DNA of 14,771 nucleotides from Ruminococcaceae bacterium UBA6842 (GTDB taxonomy: Bacteria > Bacillota > Clostridia > Oscillospirales > Acutalibacteraceae): assembly GCA_002451855.1 (NCBI GenBank), contig DKDS01000045.1, forward strand, positions 8,714 to 23,484, written 5' to 3'. Numbering within the stretch: position 1 is the first letter of the stretch; every line of letters begins with the position of its first letter. A program made the translations under genes and the position numbers. Below, piece after piece: positions 8,020-14,599 of the stretch. The notes under the pieces are model-generated. The model saw only the letters and a list, made by a program, of their open reading frames with translations, had not been told where the DNA came from and did no database searches.

Positions 8020-8424
8020 TTAGTGGCATCCGCCGCAGGTCGAACAGCTGCCCGTACAGCCTGAGGTAGTATCGCAGGTCTCGGGGTCTTCGCCGTCAAT
8101 ACTCTTTGAAATAATCACATTGACCTCGTTTACCATTGTGTCAAGCTCAGCCTTGGCAGTATTGTATTCGGTCATTGCCGGTGAAGACATAATCTCGCTG
8201 TATATCTTGCGGAGCTTTTCGTTAAGCTCCATAACCTTAACCTCGTCCTTATTGTCAGAGCCTACCTCTCTGTCAAGCTCCATACGGGTAAGGTTGAACT
8301 GACCTATCGAATCCTGCAGCTCCTTATTATCGTCATTTGCAAGTCTCGTCTTTGCGTAGCGTATAAAACGCTCGTCCTTCTGTATTGCTTTTCCTAATTC
8401 TCTCGCCTGTTCAATAACATTCAT
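8020..8424 (-). CDS. YlbF/YmcA (RicF/RicA)-family protein with Cys-rich tail
   Basis: A 134-residue, mostly helical protein of the YlbF/YmcA family. In Bacillus subtilis the paralogues YlbF and YmcA form a complex with YaaT that carries iron-sulfur clusters and modulates RNase Y-dependent mRNA processing, affecting competence, sporulation and biofilm formation. Residues 1-107 show the family's helical pattern (MNVIEQARELGKAIQKDERF, LNEKLRKIYSEIM, then a third helix). The tail (117-134) holds five cysteines and a terminal His: C117, C123, C127, C130, C133, H134. This is a plausible metal or Fe-S site. Position argues for a YmcA equivalent: in Bacillus, ymcA directly follows miaB, as here (13 bases apart), with mutSL further downstream. 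AGAGG precedes the ATG at 9 bases. Which paralogue it is, and whether partners exist elsewhere, cannot be seen here. Confidence 0.85.
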   Translation of the reverse strand: MNVIEQARELGKAIQKDERFIRYAKTRLANDDNKELQDSIGQFNLTRMELDREVGSDNKDEVKVMELNEKLRKIYSEIMSSPAMTEYNTAKAELDTMVNEVNVIISKSIDGEDPETCDTTSGCTGSCSTCGGCH

Positions 8425-8437
8425 AATTCTTTTCCTC

Positions 8438-9841
8438 TCAAATAATTTTACCTTTTAATGTGCCTGTGTATTCTTCTGTTTTAACCGTAACAAAGCTGCC
8501 GAGCAGATCCCTACCGCCCGGGAACTCAATTACCGCTGTGCCGGAATTTCGCCCCGACATACAGCCTTCCTCGCTTCCGACGCTGTCGCAAAGAACACGG
8601 TAGGTCCTGCCCACAAGCCGAGGCTCGTTTTTCGCCGCTATTTCCTCTTGAAGCTTTAAAAGCTCGGAAAACCACTTGCCCTTTTCCTCCCGTGATACGG
8701 GATCGTCCATCACCGCCGCGGGCGTTCCCTCTCTCGGGGAGTATATAAATGTGAAAAGCGATGAAAACTCAACCTGCCTTACAAGGCTTATGGTTTCCTT
8801 AAAGTCCTCATAGGTTTCTCCGGGGAAGCCAACTATAATATCCGTTGTAAGCGACAGATCGGGTATTTGCTCCTTAGCGTAGCTTACAAGCTCAAGATAC
8901 CTTTTTCTGTCGTAATGGCGGTTCATTAATTTAAGTATCCTGTCGCTTCCGCTTTGGAACGGCAAATGCAGATGACTGCTTACCTTTTCGCAGTCGCGCA
9001 TAGTATCTATAAGCTCCTTTGTGCAGTCCCTCGGGTGCGAGGTCATAAAGCGTATCCTGAAATCGCCGTCAAGCTCATTGATTTTTCTCAGCAATCCCGA
9101 AAAGTTAAGCCCGTGTTCCTCGCCCTTGCCGTAGGAATTGACATTTTGCCCCAAAAGCGTAATATCCTTACAGCCGGAGGCTATCATCTGCTTTGCCTCG
9201 TTTATTATCTGCTCCGGCTCTCTTGAGCGCTCCCTGCCCCTGACATACGGCACTATACAGTATGTACAGAAATTATTACAGCCGTACATAATCGGCAGCC
9301 AGCCCTTAAAGGTTCCGTCCCTTTTTATCGGAACGCCCTCGGGGATTTCGCCGTTTTCAAGTGTCAAATCAAAAATTCTGCCCGAGCCCGACAGCCGCCT
9401 GTATATAAACTCGGGTAATCTGTGCTGTACCTGCGTGCCCAAAACCATATCGACATACGGATAGCTTTGTTTGATTTTATCGGCAACACTCTGCCTTTGC
9501 GCCATACAGCCGCAGACCGCCACGATAATATCGGGATTTTTGCGTTTCAGCGCCTTTGTCGCTCCCACATTGCCGTAAACCCTGTCCTCAGCGTGCTCAC
9601 GGACGGCACAGGTATTGAAAATGATAAACTGCGCTTCCTCCTCGTTTTCGGTAAGAGAATAGCCCATATTAACAAGCATACCCTTAAGCCGCTCCGAATC
9701 GCTTACATTTTGCTGACACCCGAAGGTTACAACGCACGCCGCCGGCTGTTTGCCGTATTTTTTAAGCGCCAGTGTTTTTACACGGTCGGCATAAGCGTTT
9801 TGCTCGGCGTAAGCTTCTATATTCAAAACTGCCTTAGTCAA
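8438..9841 (-). CDS. miaB: tRNA-2-methylthio-N6-dimethylallyladenosine synthase MiaB
   Basis: MiaB is a radical-SAM methylthiotransferase that converts i6A37 in tRNA to ms2i6A37, using two [4Fe-4S] clusters. The 467 residues show the three family domains. The N-terminal methylthiotransferase domain has cluster cysteines C42 (TFGCQQN), C78 (NTCAVRE) and C112 (CGCMAQ). The radical-SAM domain has C188, C192 and C195 (GCNNFCTYC), then LLGQNVNSYG, FMTSHP, LHLPFQSGS and TTDIIVGFPGET. The C-terminal TRAM domain (about 404-467) carries the RxGRNSGTAVIEF segment. The RNA-type substrate is inferred from closer resemblance to MiaB than to MtaB or RimO. The start is TTG (9841-9839) with AAGGAG 8 bases upstream; an ATG at 9845 is out of frame. 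It is the first gene of the long operon. MiaA, which makes its substrate, is four genes downstream. Confidence 0.95.
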   Translation of the reverse strand: MTKAVLNIEAYAEQNAYADRVKTLALKKYGKQPAACVVTFGCQQNVSDSERLKGMLVNMGYSLTENEEEAQFIIFNTCAVREHAEDRVYGNVGATKALKRKNPDIIVAVCGCMAQRQSVADKIKQSYPYVDMVLGTQVQHRLPEFIYRRLSGSGRIFDLTLENGEIPEGVPIKRDGTFKGWLPIMYGCNNFCTYCIVPYVRGRERSREPEQIINEAKQMIASGCKDITLLGQNVNSYGKGEEHGLNFSGLLRKINELDGDFRIRFMTSHPRDCTKELIDTMRDCEKVSSHLHLPFQSGSDRILKLMNRHYDRKRYLELVSYAKEQIPDLSLTTDIIVGFPGETYEDFKETISLVRQVEFSSLFTFIYSPREGTPAAVMDDPVSREEKGKWFSELLKLQEEIAAKNEPRLVGRTYRVLCDSVGSEEGCMSGRNSGTAVIEFPGGRDLLGSFVTVKTEEYTGTLKGKII

Positions 9842-9845
9842 TCAT
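9834..9845 (-). other. Out-of-frame mini-ORF (Met-Ile-Asp-stop) over the miaB start
   Basis: ATG ATT GAC TAA on the minus strand begins 4 bases from the same AAGGAG that serves miaB and overlaps the TTG start of miaB in another frame. Ribosomes that start on this ATG would stop after three codons, inside miaB. It may be chance, or it may lower or couple miaB translation. Only its presence is seen. Confidence 0.4.
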
Positions 9846-9849
9846 ACTG

Positions 9850-9855
9850 CTCCTT
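9850..9855 (-). promoter_or_regulatory. Ribosome binding site of miaB (supports TTG start)
   Basis: AAGGAG on the minus strand lies 8 bases before TTG 9841, an optimal spacing. It is the main reason for choosing this non-ATG start, because the only nearby upstream ATG is out of frame. Confidence 0.8.
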
Positions 9856-9872
9856 TATACACTAATCAATTT

Positions 9873-9901
9873 ATTATACTATATAAGCGCGCTTTTTTCA
9901 A
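9873..9901 (-). promoter_or_regulatory. Sigma-A-type promoter of the miaB-ylmH operon
   Basis: On the minus strand, TTGAAA (9901-9896) is followed by a 17-base spacer and a perfect TATAAT (9878-9873). This is a near-consensus housekeeping promoter. Transcription would start near 9866, giving a leader of about 25 bases before the miaB TTG. No operator-like repeat or riboswitch fits in so short a leader, so constitutive expression is likely. The promoter lies about 50 bases after the terminator of the preceding unit. Confidence 0.9.
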
Positions 9902-9949
9902 GCACGGCGAACACGATATTTATAACCATTTTGTTAATTTTACGGCACG

Positions 9950-9980
9950 AAAAACCGACCGCGGAAAAACCGCGGTCGGT
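9950..9980 (-). terminator. Rho-independent terminator after the hydrogenase unit
   Basis: An 11-base-pair perfect stem, ACCGACCGCGG (9954-9964) pairing with CCGCGGTCGGT (9970-9980), encloses a 5-base loop and is followed on the minus strand by a run of five T (9954-9950, shared with the stem end). It starts 10 bases after the stop codon of the gene at 9991. On the plus strand the T-tract is missing, so it acts only for minus-strand transcripts. Confidence 0.93.
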
Positions 9981-9990
9981 ATAAATGAAA

Positions 9991-11415
9991 TTATTTTACC
10001 TTTGCAAGCTGGCTGATTGCGTCGGTTATGGTTTTTTCGTGCGCCTCCATACCGTATTTATCAACCTGAAGCTTATTCTTCTCGCCGTGAGTAAGACATC
10101 CTGCGCCGCCGATACAGCCGCCTATACACGCCATACCCTCAATAAAGTTAGCGTCAGACAGCTTGCGCTTTGCCTTAAGCAAGGCAACCTTGCACTGCTC
10201 GATACCGTCGCAGGAAACTCCCTTAAGCTCAAAATCGGTTATACCCTGCTCCTTTAACGCCTCGGCAACAGCGTCCGAAAGTCCGCCGCAGCGTGCGAAT
10301 ATTCTTCCGAAGTAGGAAGCGTTATCAAGCACGCCCTCCTCCATTTCGGTGATTTCAAGGTCGCGGCTGTCAAACAAAGCCTGCAATTCCTCAAAGGTAA
10401 TAACGCAGTCTATGTACGGTCTTACCTCTTCCTTTTGGAACTCCATTTTCTTAGCCGTGCAGGGTCCTATAAATACAATCTTGGCGTCAGGCTCCTGCTC
10501 CTTTATGTATTTTGAAATAGTAGCCGCCGGAGAGAGGTTGTGCGAAACAAATTCCTCAAGCTCGGGGAACTGGCTCTTGATATAGCTTACAAATGCCGGA
10601 CAGCAGGAGCTTGTAAGGAAGCCTTTTTCGGCAAGCTCCTTTGACTCGGCATAGGCCACCATATCCGCGCCGAGAGCCGCCTCAACCACCGTATGGAAGC
10701 CGAGCGCCTTTATACCCGATACTACCTGTCCGAGCTTTGCGTATGTAAACTGGCTTGAGATTGAGGGGGCAACAACCGCGTAAACCTTGTGCTCACTGTT
10801 ATTTTTAAGCATTTCAACGGCGTCAAGTATAAACGATTTATCGGTAATGGCGCCGAACGGACACTGATAAACGCACGCTCCGCAGGAGATGCACTTGTTG
10901 TTGTCTATGCAAGCCGCCTTGGTTTCGGTCATTGAAATGGCGTTTACCTTACAGGCTATCATACACGGGCGCTTGAAATTAAGTATAGCGCTGTACGGGC
11001 AGACCTTAGCGCACTGTCCGCATTCCACGCACTTTGTTTTATCGATATGCGCCTTCTGCTGATTATCAAAAGAAATAGCCCCTCTTCTGCAAACGTCCTC
11101 GCAGCGGTGAGCAAGACATCCGCGGCAGGCCTCGGTAACATCGTAGCCGCCCATCGGACACTCGTCGCAGGCTATTTCTATAACCTCGATAACATTCGGG
11201 TTTTCCTTGTCGCCGCCCATTGCGATTTTAATACGCTCGCCTAAAATAGCGCGCTCCTTGTAAACACAGCAACGCATTGTGGGCTCGTTTCCGGGAACAA
11301 TTCTTTTCGGAATATCAATCATATTCTCGGTAAGAGTTCCGTTCCAGGCTTCCCGTGCCACCTCACGGAGAACCTTGTATTTCAAATGCTGTACCTTGGT
11401 ATCGAATTTTCTCAA
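9991..11415 (-). CDS. [FeFe]-hydrogenase, monomeric, Cys-rich N-terminus (HydA2-like, probably group B)
   Basis: Probably a soluble ferredoxin-linked [FeFe]-hydrogenase that interconverts 2H+ + 2e- and H2. The 474 residues carry many Fe-S motifs: an N-terminal Cys cluster (C83, C86, C97, C100, C105, C109), two ferredoxin-type motifs (C129/132/135/139 and C175/178/181/185) with extra cysteines between (C151, C155, C169), then the H-cluster domain. H-cluster loops are TSSCCPAF (C271/C272), GPCTAKKME (C319) and GMACIGGCIGG (C430, C434). The Met of the usual MPC loop is Gly and the GGGQP ending is absent, which fits group B rather than the group A enzymes. The start is TTG with AAGGAG at 7 bases. 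It is last in the unit, 51 bases after the phosphatase gene. Ruminococcus albus has a comparable pair, HydA2 next to HydS. Direction of catalysis and electron partner are inferred. Confidence 0.88.
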   Translation of the reverse strand: MRKFDTKVQHLKYKVLREVAREAWNGTLTENMIDIPKRIVPGNEPTMRCCVYKERAILGERIKIAMGGDKENPNVIEVIEIACDECPMGGYDVTEACRGCLAHRCEDVCRRGAISFDNQQKAHIDKTKCVECGQCAKVCPYSAILNFKRPCMIACKVNAISMTETKAACIDNNKCISCGACVYQCPFGAITDKSFILDAVEMLKNNSEHKVYAVVAPSISSQFTYAKLGQVVSGIKALGFHTVVEAALGADMVAYAESKELAEKGFLTSSCCPAFVSYIKSQFPELEEFVSHNLSPAATISKYIKEQEPDAKIVFIGPCTAKKMEFQKEEVRPYIDCVITFEELQALFDSRDLEITEMEEGVLDNASYFGRIFARCGGLSDAVAEALKEQGITDFELKGVSCDGIEQCKVALLKAKRKLSDANFIEGMACIGGCIGGAGCLTHGEKNKLQVDKYGMEAHEKTITDAISQLAKVK

Positions 11416-11422
11416 AACTTTG

Positions 11423-11428
11423 CTCCTT
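11423..11428 (-). promoter_or_regulatory. Ribosome binding site of the HydA2-like gene (supports TTG start)
   Basis: AAGGAG on the minus strand lies 7 bases before TTG 11415. No in-frame ATG lies near this site, so TTG is the best start. Confidence 0.75.
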
Positions 11429-11466
11429 ACTGCCGCTTATTCCCCTGCGGCGAAATAATATATAAA

Positions 11467-12639
11467 TTAAAAGTAGCTGACCTTTATCCGTTTGCCCATT
11501 TTTTTCAAGCAATCGGATAGCTCGGTAACAAGCTGCATTTTAATATTGAAATTAATCGGAAGATCCGGATTTTGGTGAGCGGGGTTTATCGCCCTGCCCA
11601 CGAAAAAGTTTATATCGGTCGCTTCCTCAAAAAGCAGACGGCATATAAGCGAAGCGCCGTCTCTTTTCACTCCCCATTGCGAATAGGATTCGTTGTCGTT
11701 AAGATAATCCTTAGCGTACGAAAGCACCTTGTTTATGGTTATAACGCCCTCTGTAACAAGGTCAACGCCCTCGATTTCCGCGATAGGGGGAACATCCTTA
11801 TCTATAAATTCAAGCTTCGGCTTTAAAGGCTTGCCGAGATACCTTGCGGCAATCGTGGAGGTAGTGCCGCCGCATATTATGTGCTTCCCCTCTTTTGAGA
11901 AGAAAAGCGACATCATCTTATCGCAGTCATCCCTGTTTGAGGGAGGACCGAAAAGCAAATTCATAGGCTCACGCCTGCGTATTCTTACAACGCAGGCGGT
12001 AGCGTCGTCGCCGGGCTTTCCGCCGTAAAGACGGTTGCACTCGTCTATCAGTATTGTCGAAAGGGTTTTTGCCGTGTAACCGACCGAATAAAAGGTCTTC
12101 ATAAACTCAGCAATATCCTCTCTCTGCCAACCGAAATTATATTCCGTCCCTATTCCGGCGTGAGGACAGCCGTCGCTCATCAGAACAAAGACATCGTTTT
12201 CACAAAGCCTTATTCGGGACTGAAAAATTTTCTTGCCCTCAATATTAAGCTCGGTTTTCGGGTAATCGTATTCCTCGCCGTCGCGCAAAAGTATAACCGA
12301 CGGATTATCGTACTGTATAAGCTCCGCCTCATTGCTGTCCACAATACGCATAATGGTAAAGGTTGAATACGCCACATGCCTTTCGGAGCAAACGGGCAGT
12401 GTTGCGGCTATTGTCTGCACACAGTCCTCAAGCGACAGCCCCGCGGCAATCATTGTGGATATTATTTTTGAGGTAAGAGTAGAAAGTATGCTTGCCTTTA
12501 CTCCGCTGCCGAGCCCGTCCGCCAAAACAACAACGGTAGAGCCATCCTCCTGCTCTATTACATCGACATGGTCGCCGCAAAGCTCCTCGCCGTCGTGAAA
12601 AATACTTCTGTAACCTATATCCGCGCAAAGCTTATTCAT
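11467..12639 (-). CDS. SpoIIE/PP2C-type Ser/Thr protein phosphatase with unassigned C-terminal domain
   Basis: A 390-residue cytoplasmic protein. Residues 1 to about 220 form a PP2C-like SpoIIE-type phosphatase domain. The metal-binding and core motifs are visible: VVLADGLGSG (37-46, D41 and G42), VLMSDG (152-157) and PGDDATA (209-215). Such phosphatases dephosphorylate Ser/Thr on partners such as anti-anti-sigma factors. The remaining part (about 224-390) is soluble and mixed alpha/beta, with a GKHIICGGTTSTIAARYLG segment (251-269). I recognise no family for it; it shows no HATPase kinase or STAS motif. The ATG overlaps the end of the HydS-type gene by 8 bases and its AAGGAG lies within the last codons of that gene, so the two are probably translationally coupled. 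This supports a phosphatase acting as output of the HydS-type sensor. The target is not in the window. Confidence 0.85.
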   Translation of the reverse strand: MNKLCADIGYRSIFHDGEELCGDHVDVIEQEDGSTVVVLADGLGSGVKASILSTLTSKIISTMIAAGLSLEDCVQTIAATLPVCSERHVAYSTFTIMRIVDSNEAELIQYDNPSVILLRDGEEYDYPKTELNIEGKKIFQSRIRLCENDVFVLMSDGCPHAGIGTEYNFGWQREDIAEFMKTFYSVGYTAKTLSTILIDECNRLYGGKPGDDATACVVRIRRREPMNLLFGPPSNRDDCDKMMSLFFSKEGKHIICGGTTSTIAARYLGKPLKPKLEFIDKDVPPIAEIEGVDLVTEGVITINKVLSYAKDYLNDNESYSQWGVKRDGASLICRLLFEEATDINFFVGRAINPAHQNPDLPINFNIKMQLVTELSDCLKKMGKRIKVSYF

Positions 12640-14311
12640 CGTTTATCGACTCCTTAAGCTTTGTAAGCGCTATTTTGGTCTCGGCGGCAGTCTCGCCCAA
12701 GAGCGAGGCTATTTCCTGAACTATGCGCATTTGTTTATCAACGACCTTGTCGGCTGTTTCAACCGTCTGGCGGCTAAGCTCTTCCTTGCGCTGGCGCTGA
12801 ATTTCCTCATCGGAAACATCACGCATAATGCATATAAGCGCCTTGTACTCCTTGTCAAGCACTATCGTCTGCTCAACATATCGGTCGTATTCGGCAAGAT
12901 ATACCTTGTTGTCCCTTATAGCCTTTCCCGTGCGCTGAACATCCATAAAGGGCTTCGGGTCGAGAATTCTTATTATGGGCTCGCCCATAACATCCGACTC
13001 TCTCGGAATATTCATTAATTTCAGCGCCGCTCGGTTTATCTGCTGTACCTCGTACTTATCGTTAAGCACAACAATACCGTTAGGCGTGTTATTGATGATA
13101 TTATCGGAGAAGTTTTCCGCCCTTTCCTTAAGAAACGGCAGACACATTGAAGCCTCCGCCTTGCCCTGTATTATAGCAACCGCCTTTTCACGGCAGGTAT
13201 TATACCCGCAGGAGCCGCAGTTAAGCTCGTCTTCTTTTCTCGGCTTGCCCATACGCTTAAGCGTTTCTCTTATCTCGCTCTCCGACGGATAGGGCAGCTT
13301 TCTTCCTATAAACTCAAGGGTTTTACGGAGCGTAAGCTCGTTCGGCTGCTCTACCTTAAAGTCTCTCTTTCCGGCATAGTCCGCAACCGCCGCATAATCC
13401 CTTACCGGCATACGGTGGTATTTTTCCATTACGGGTCCGCCGATACAGCTGCCTGCGCACGCCGACATTTCTATAAAGCAGTTTTCTATACTGCCCTCCT
13501 CTATGTCGTGGAGCGCCGCCATACAGTTTTCAACGCCGTCAATTGCTATGTAGGTGTAATCGGGAAGCATATTTTTCTGCATGGTTTTAAGAATACCGCC
13601 CGTGGTCGGGAAAAATCTCGCAAGACTTTCGTCGTTTTTGTCAAGCTCCTTTTCGGGCTTAATTCCGGCAGACTCAAACCATTCCGTAAGCTCCTCAAAG
13701 GTGAGCGCCGCGTCGGTAATGCCGGTATAGTAGCCTGCCTCGTCCTTTTTGGCAACGCAAGGACCGATAAACACCGTTTTGGCTTCGGGAATTCTTCTCT
13801 TTATATCCTCGCAATGCGCTTGCATAGGCGACAAAACATCGGCAAGGTAAGGCAGACACGACGGATAATACTTCTGTATAAGAAGATTTACCGAGTGACA
13901 GCAGGACGAAATGAGAATTTTCCTGTGTTCTTCCTTAAGCAGTCTCTCATATTCCCGTTTTACTATTGTAGCGCCGACGGCGGTTTCCTCCGCATCGGCA
14001 AAGCCGAGCTTTTTAAGAGCCGCCTTGAGAGCCGAAAAACCCACGCCGTCGTAATTTGCTATAAAGGACGGCGCAACGCTTGCGATAACAGGCGCGCCCG
14101 AATTAATAAGCACCTGCACCTTTTCGGTCTCACCCGCAATTTCCTTGGCGTCCTGCGGACAGACAACAAAGCACTGACCGCACAATATACATTCGTTACC
14201 GACTATATGCGCCTGATTTCCCGAAAAACGGATAGACTTGACAGGACAGTGTCTGATGCATTTATAACAGTTTTTACAGTTAGATTTTTTCAGCTTTAAA
14301 AACTCTGACAT
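12632..14311 (-). CDS. hydS: HydS-type putative sensory [FeFe]-hydrogenase with PAS domain (group C)
   Basis: A 559-residue protein likely to sense H2 or redox state rather than turn over H2 at high rate. Domains in order: two ferredoxin-type [4Fe-4S] motifs (C12/15/18/22 and C41/44/47/51); an H-cluster domain (about 70-320) with loops SSCCHS (C137, C138), GPCVAKKDE (C185) and MSACAGSCIGG (C285, C289); a further [4Fe-4S] motif CGSCGYNTC with C390 (C365, C368, C373); a PAS domain (about 400-500, containing NTPNGIVVLN and INRAALKLMN); and a charged helical tail (500-559), probably a coiled coil or signalling helix. This architecture is that of HydS, reported in Ruminococcus albus and Thermotoga maritima. 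No kinase, GGDEF or DNA-binding output domain is attached, so the output is probably the overlapping downstream phosphatase. An AAGGAT lies about 10 bases before the ATG. Confidence 0.9.
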   Translation of the reverse strand: MSEFLKLKKSNCKNCYKCIRHCPVKSIRFSGNQAHIVGNECILCGQCFVVCPQDAKEIAGETEKVQVLINSGAPVIASVAPSFIANYDGVGFSALKAALKKLGFADAEETAVGATIVKREYERLLKEEHRKILISSCCHSVNLLIQKYYPSCLPYLADVLSPMQAHCEDIKRRIPEAKTVFIGPCVAKKDEAGYYTGITDAALTFEELTEWFESAGIKPEKELDKNDESLARFFPTTGGILKTMQKNMLPDYTYIAIDGVENCMAALHDIEEGSIENCFIEMSACAGSCIGGPVMEKYHRMPVRDYAAVADYAGKRDFKVEQPNELTLRKTLEFIGRKLPYPSESEIRETLKRMGKPRKEDELNCGSCGYNTCREKAVAIIQGKAEASMCLPFLKERAENFSDNIINNTPNGIVVLNDKYEVQQINRAALKLMNIPRESDVMGEPIIRILDPKPFMDVQRTGKAIRDNKVYLAEYDRYVEQTIVLDKEYKALICIMRDVSDEEIQRQRKEELSRQTVETADKVVDKQMRIVQEIASLLGETAAETKIALTKLKESINDE

Positions 14312-14335
14312 AATAAATACAATCCTTAATAAAGG

Positions 14336-14578
14336 TTATTTCAGTTTGCTTAAAACATTGCTTTCGAAAAATTCACCCACTGTTTCGGGCGATACGGAAT
14401 AAAGCTCGCCGTCCACCGTTACGCATACCCCCTGCTGGCAGTTGCCCATACAGAAGGTTCCGCCGAGCTCAACGCTGTTTTTTAAATCGTTGTCGGCTAT
14501 AAGCCCCTGCAAAGCCTCAACCACCTGTCTTGAGCCCTTAAGATGGCAAGAGCTTCCGATACATACCGTTACCTTCAT
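14336..14578 (-). CDS. Thioredoxin-like [2Fe-2S] ferredoxin domain protein (NuoE/HydC C-terminal-like)
   Basis: An 80-residue small electron carrier with the thioredoxin-fold [2Fe-2S] pattern: C6 and C11 (VCIGSSCHLKGS) and C43 and C47 (TFCMGNCQQGVCV), plus a further C52. This corresponds to the C-terminal domain of the NuoE/HydC family, without the N-terminal helical part (full NuoE proteins are about 160 residues). It could deliver electrons to, or receive them from, the hydrogenase proteins next to it; that role is inferred from context. GGAGG precedes the ATG at 7 bases. The gene lies 24 bases before the HydS-type gene and 21 bases after the upstream partial gene, so it is likely on the same transcript. 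No NuoF or flavoprotein partner is visible, so a complete bifurcating complex is not encoded here. Confidence 0.9.
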   Translation of the reverse strand: MKVTVCIGSSCHLKGSRQVVEALQGLIADNDLKNSVELGGTFCMGNCQQGVCVTVDGELYSVSPETVGEFFESNVLSKLK

Positions 14579-14599
14579 ATTTTTTCCTCCGTTAAAATA

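Noticed and set aside
10959..11141. Minus-strand 60-codon frame inside the HydA2-like gene
   Set aside because: It overlaps the conserved ferredoxin motifs of the hydrogenase in another frame and has no ribosome binding site of its own.
11432..11451. Small inverted repeat GCCGC/GCGGC just before the ribosome binding site of the HydA2-like gene, as a possible attenuator or control hairpin
   Set aside because: The stem is only 5 base pairs with a 10-base loop and no T-run follows on the minus strand. It may weakly affect translation, but it is too small to call.
11415..11520. Internal promoter before the HydA2-like gene (AT-rich stretch with TATATTAT-like sequence)
   Set aside because: No -35-like hexamer lies at 16-18 bases from any -10-like match. 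The AT-rich stretch alone is not enough.
13415..14299. Long plus-strand open frame of 294 codons
   Set aside because: It lies wholly opposite the hydS-type gene, lacks a ribosome binding site, and its translation is rich in Arg, His and Phe without recognisable motifs. It is a shadow of the minus-strand codon bias.
9991..14578. A complete electron-bifurcating hydrogenase (HydABC)
   Set aside because: Only a short [2Fe-2S] domain protein and two single-chain H-cluster proteins are present. There is no NuoF/HydB-type flavin and NAD-binding subunit in the window.
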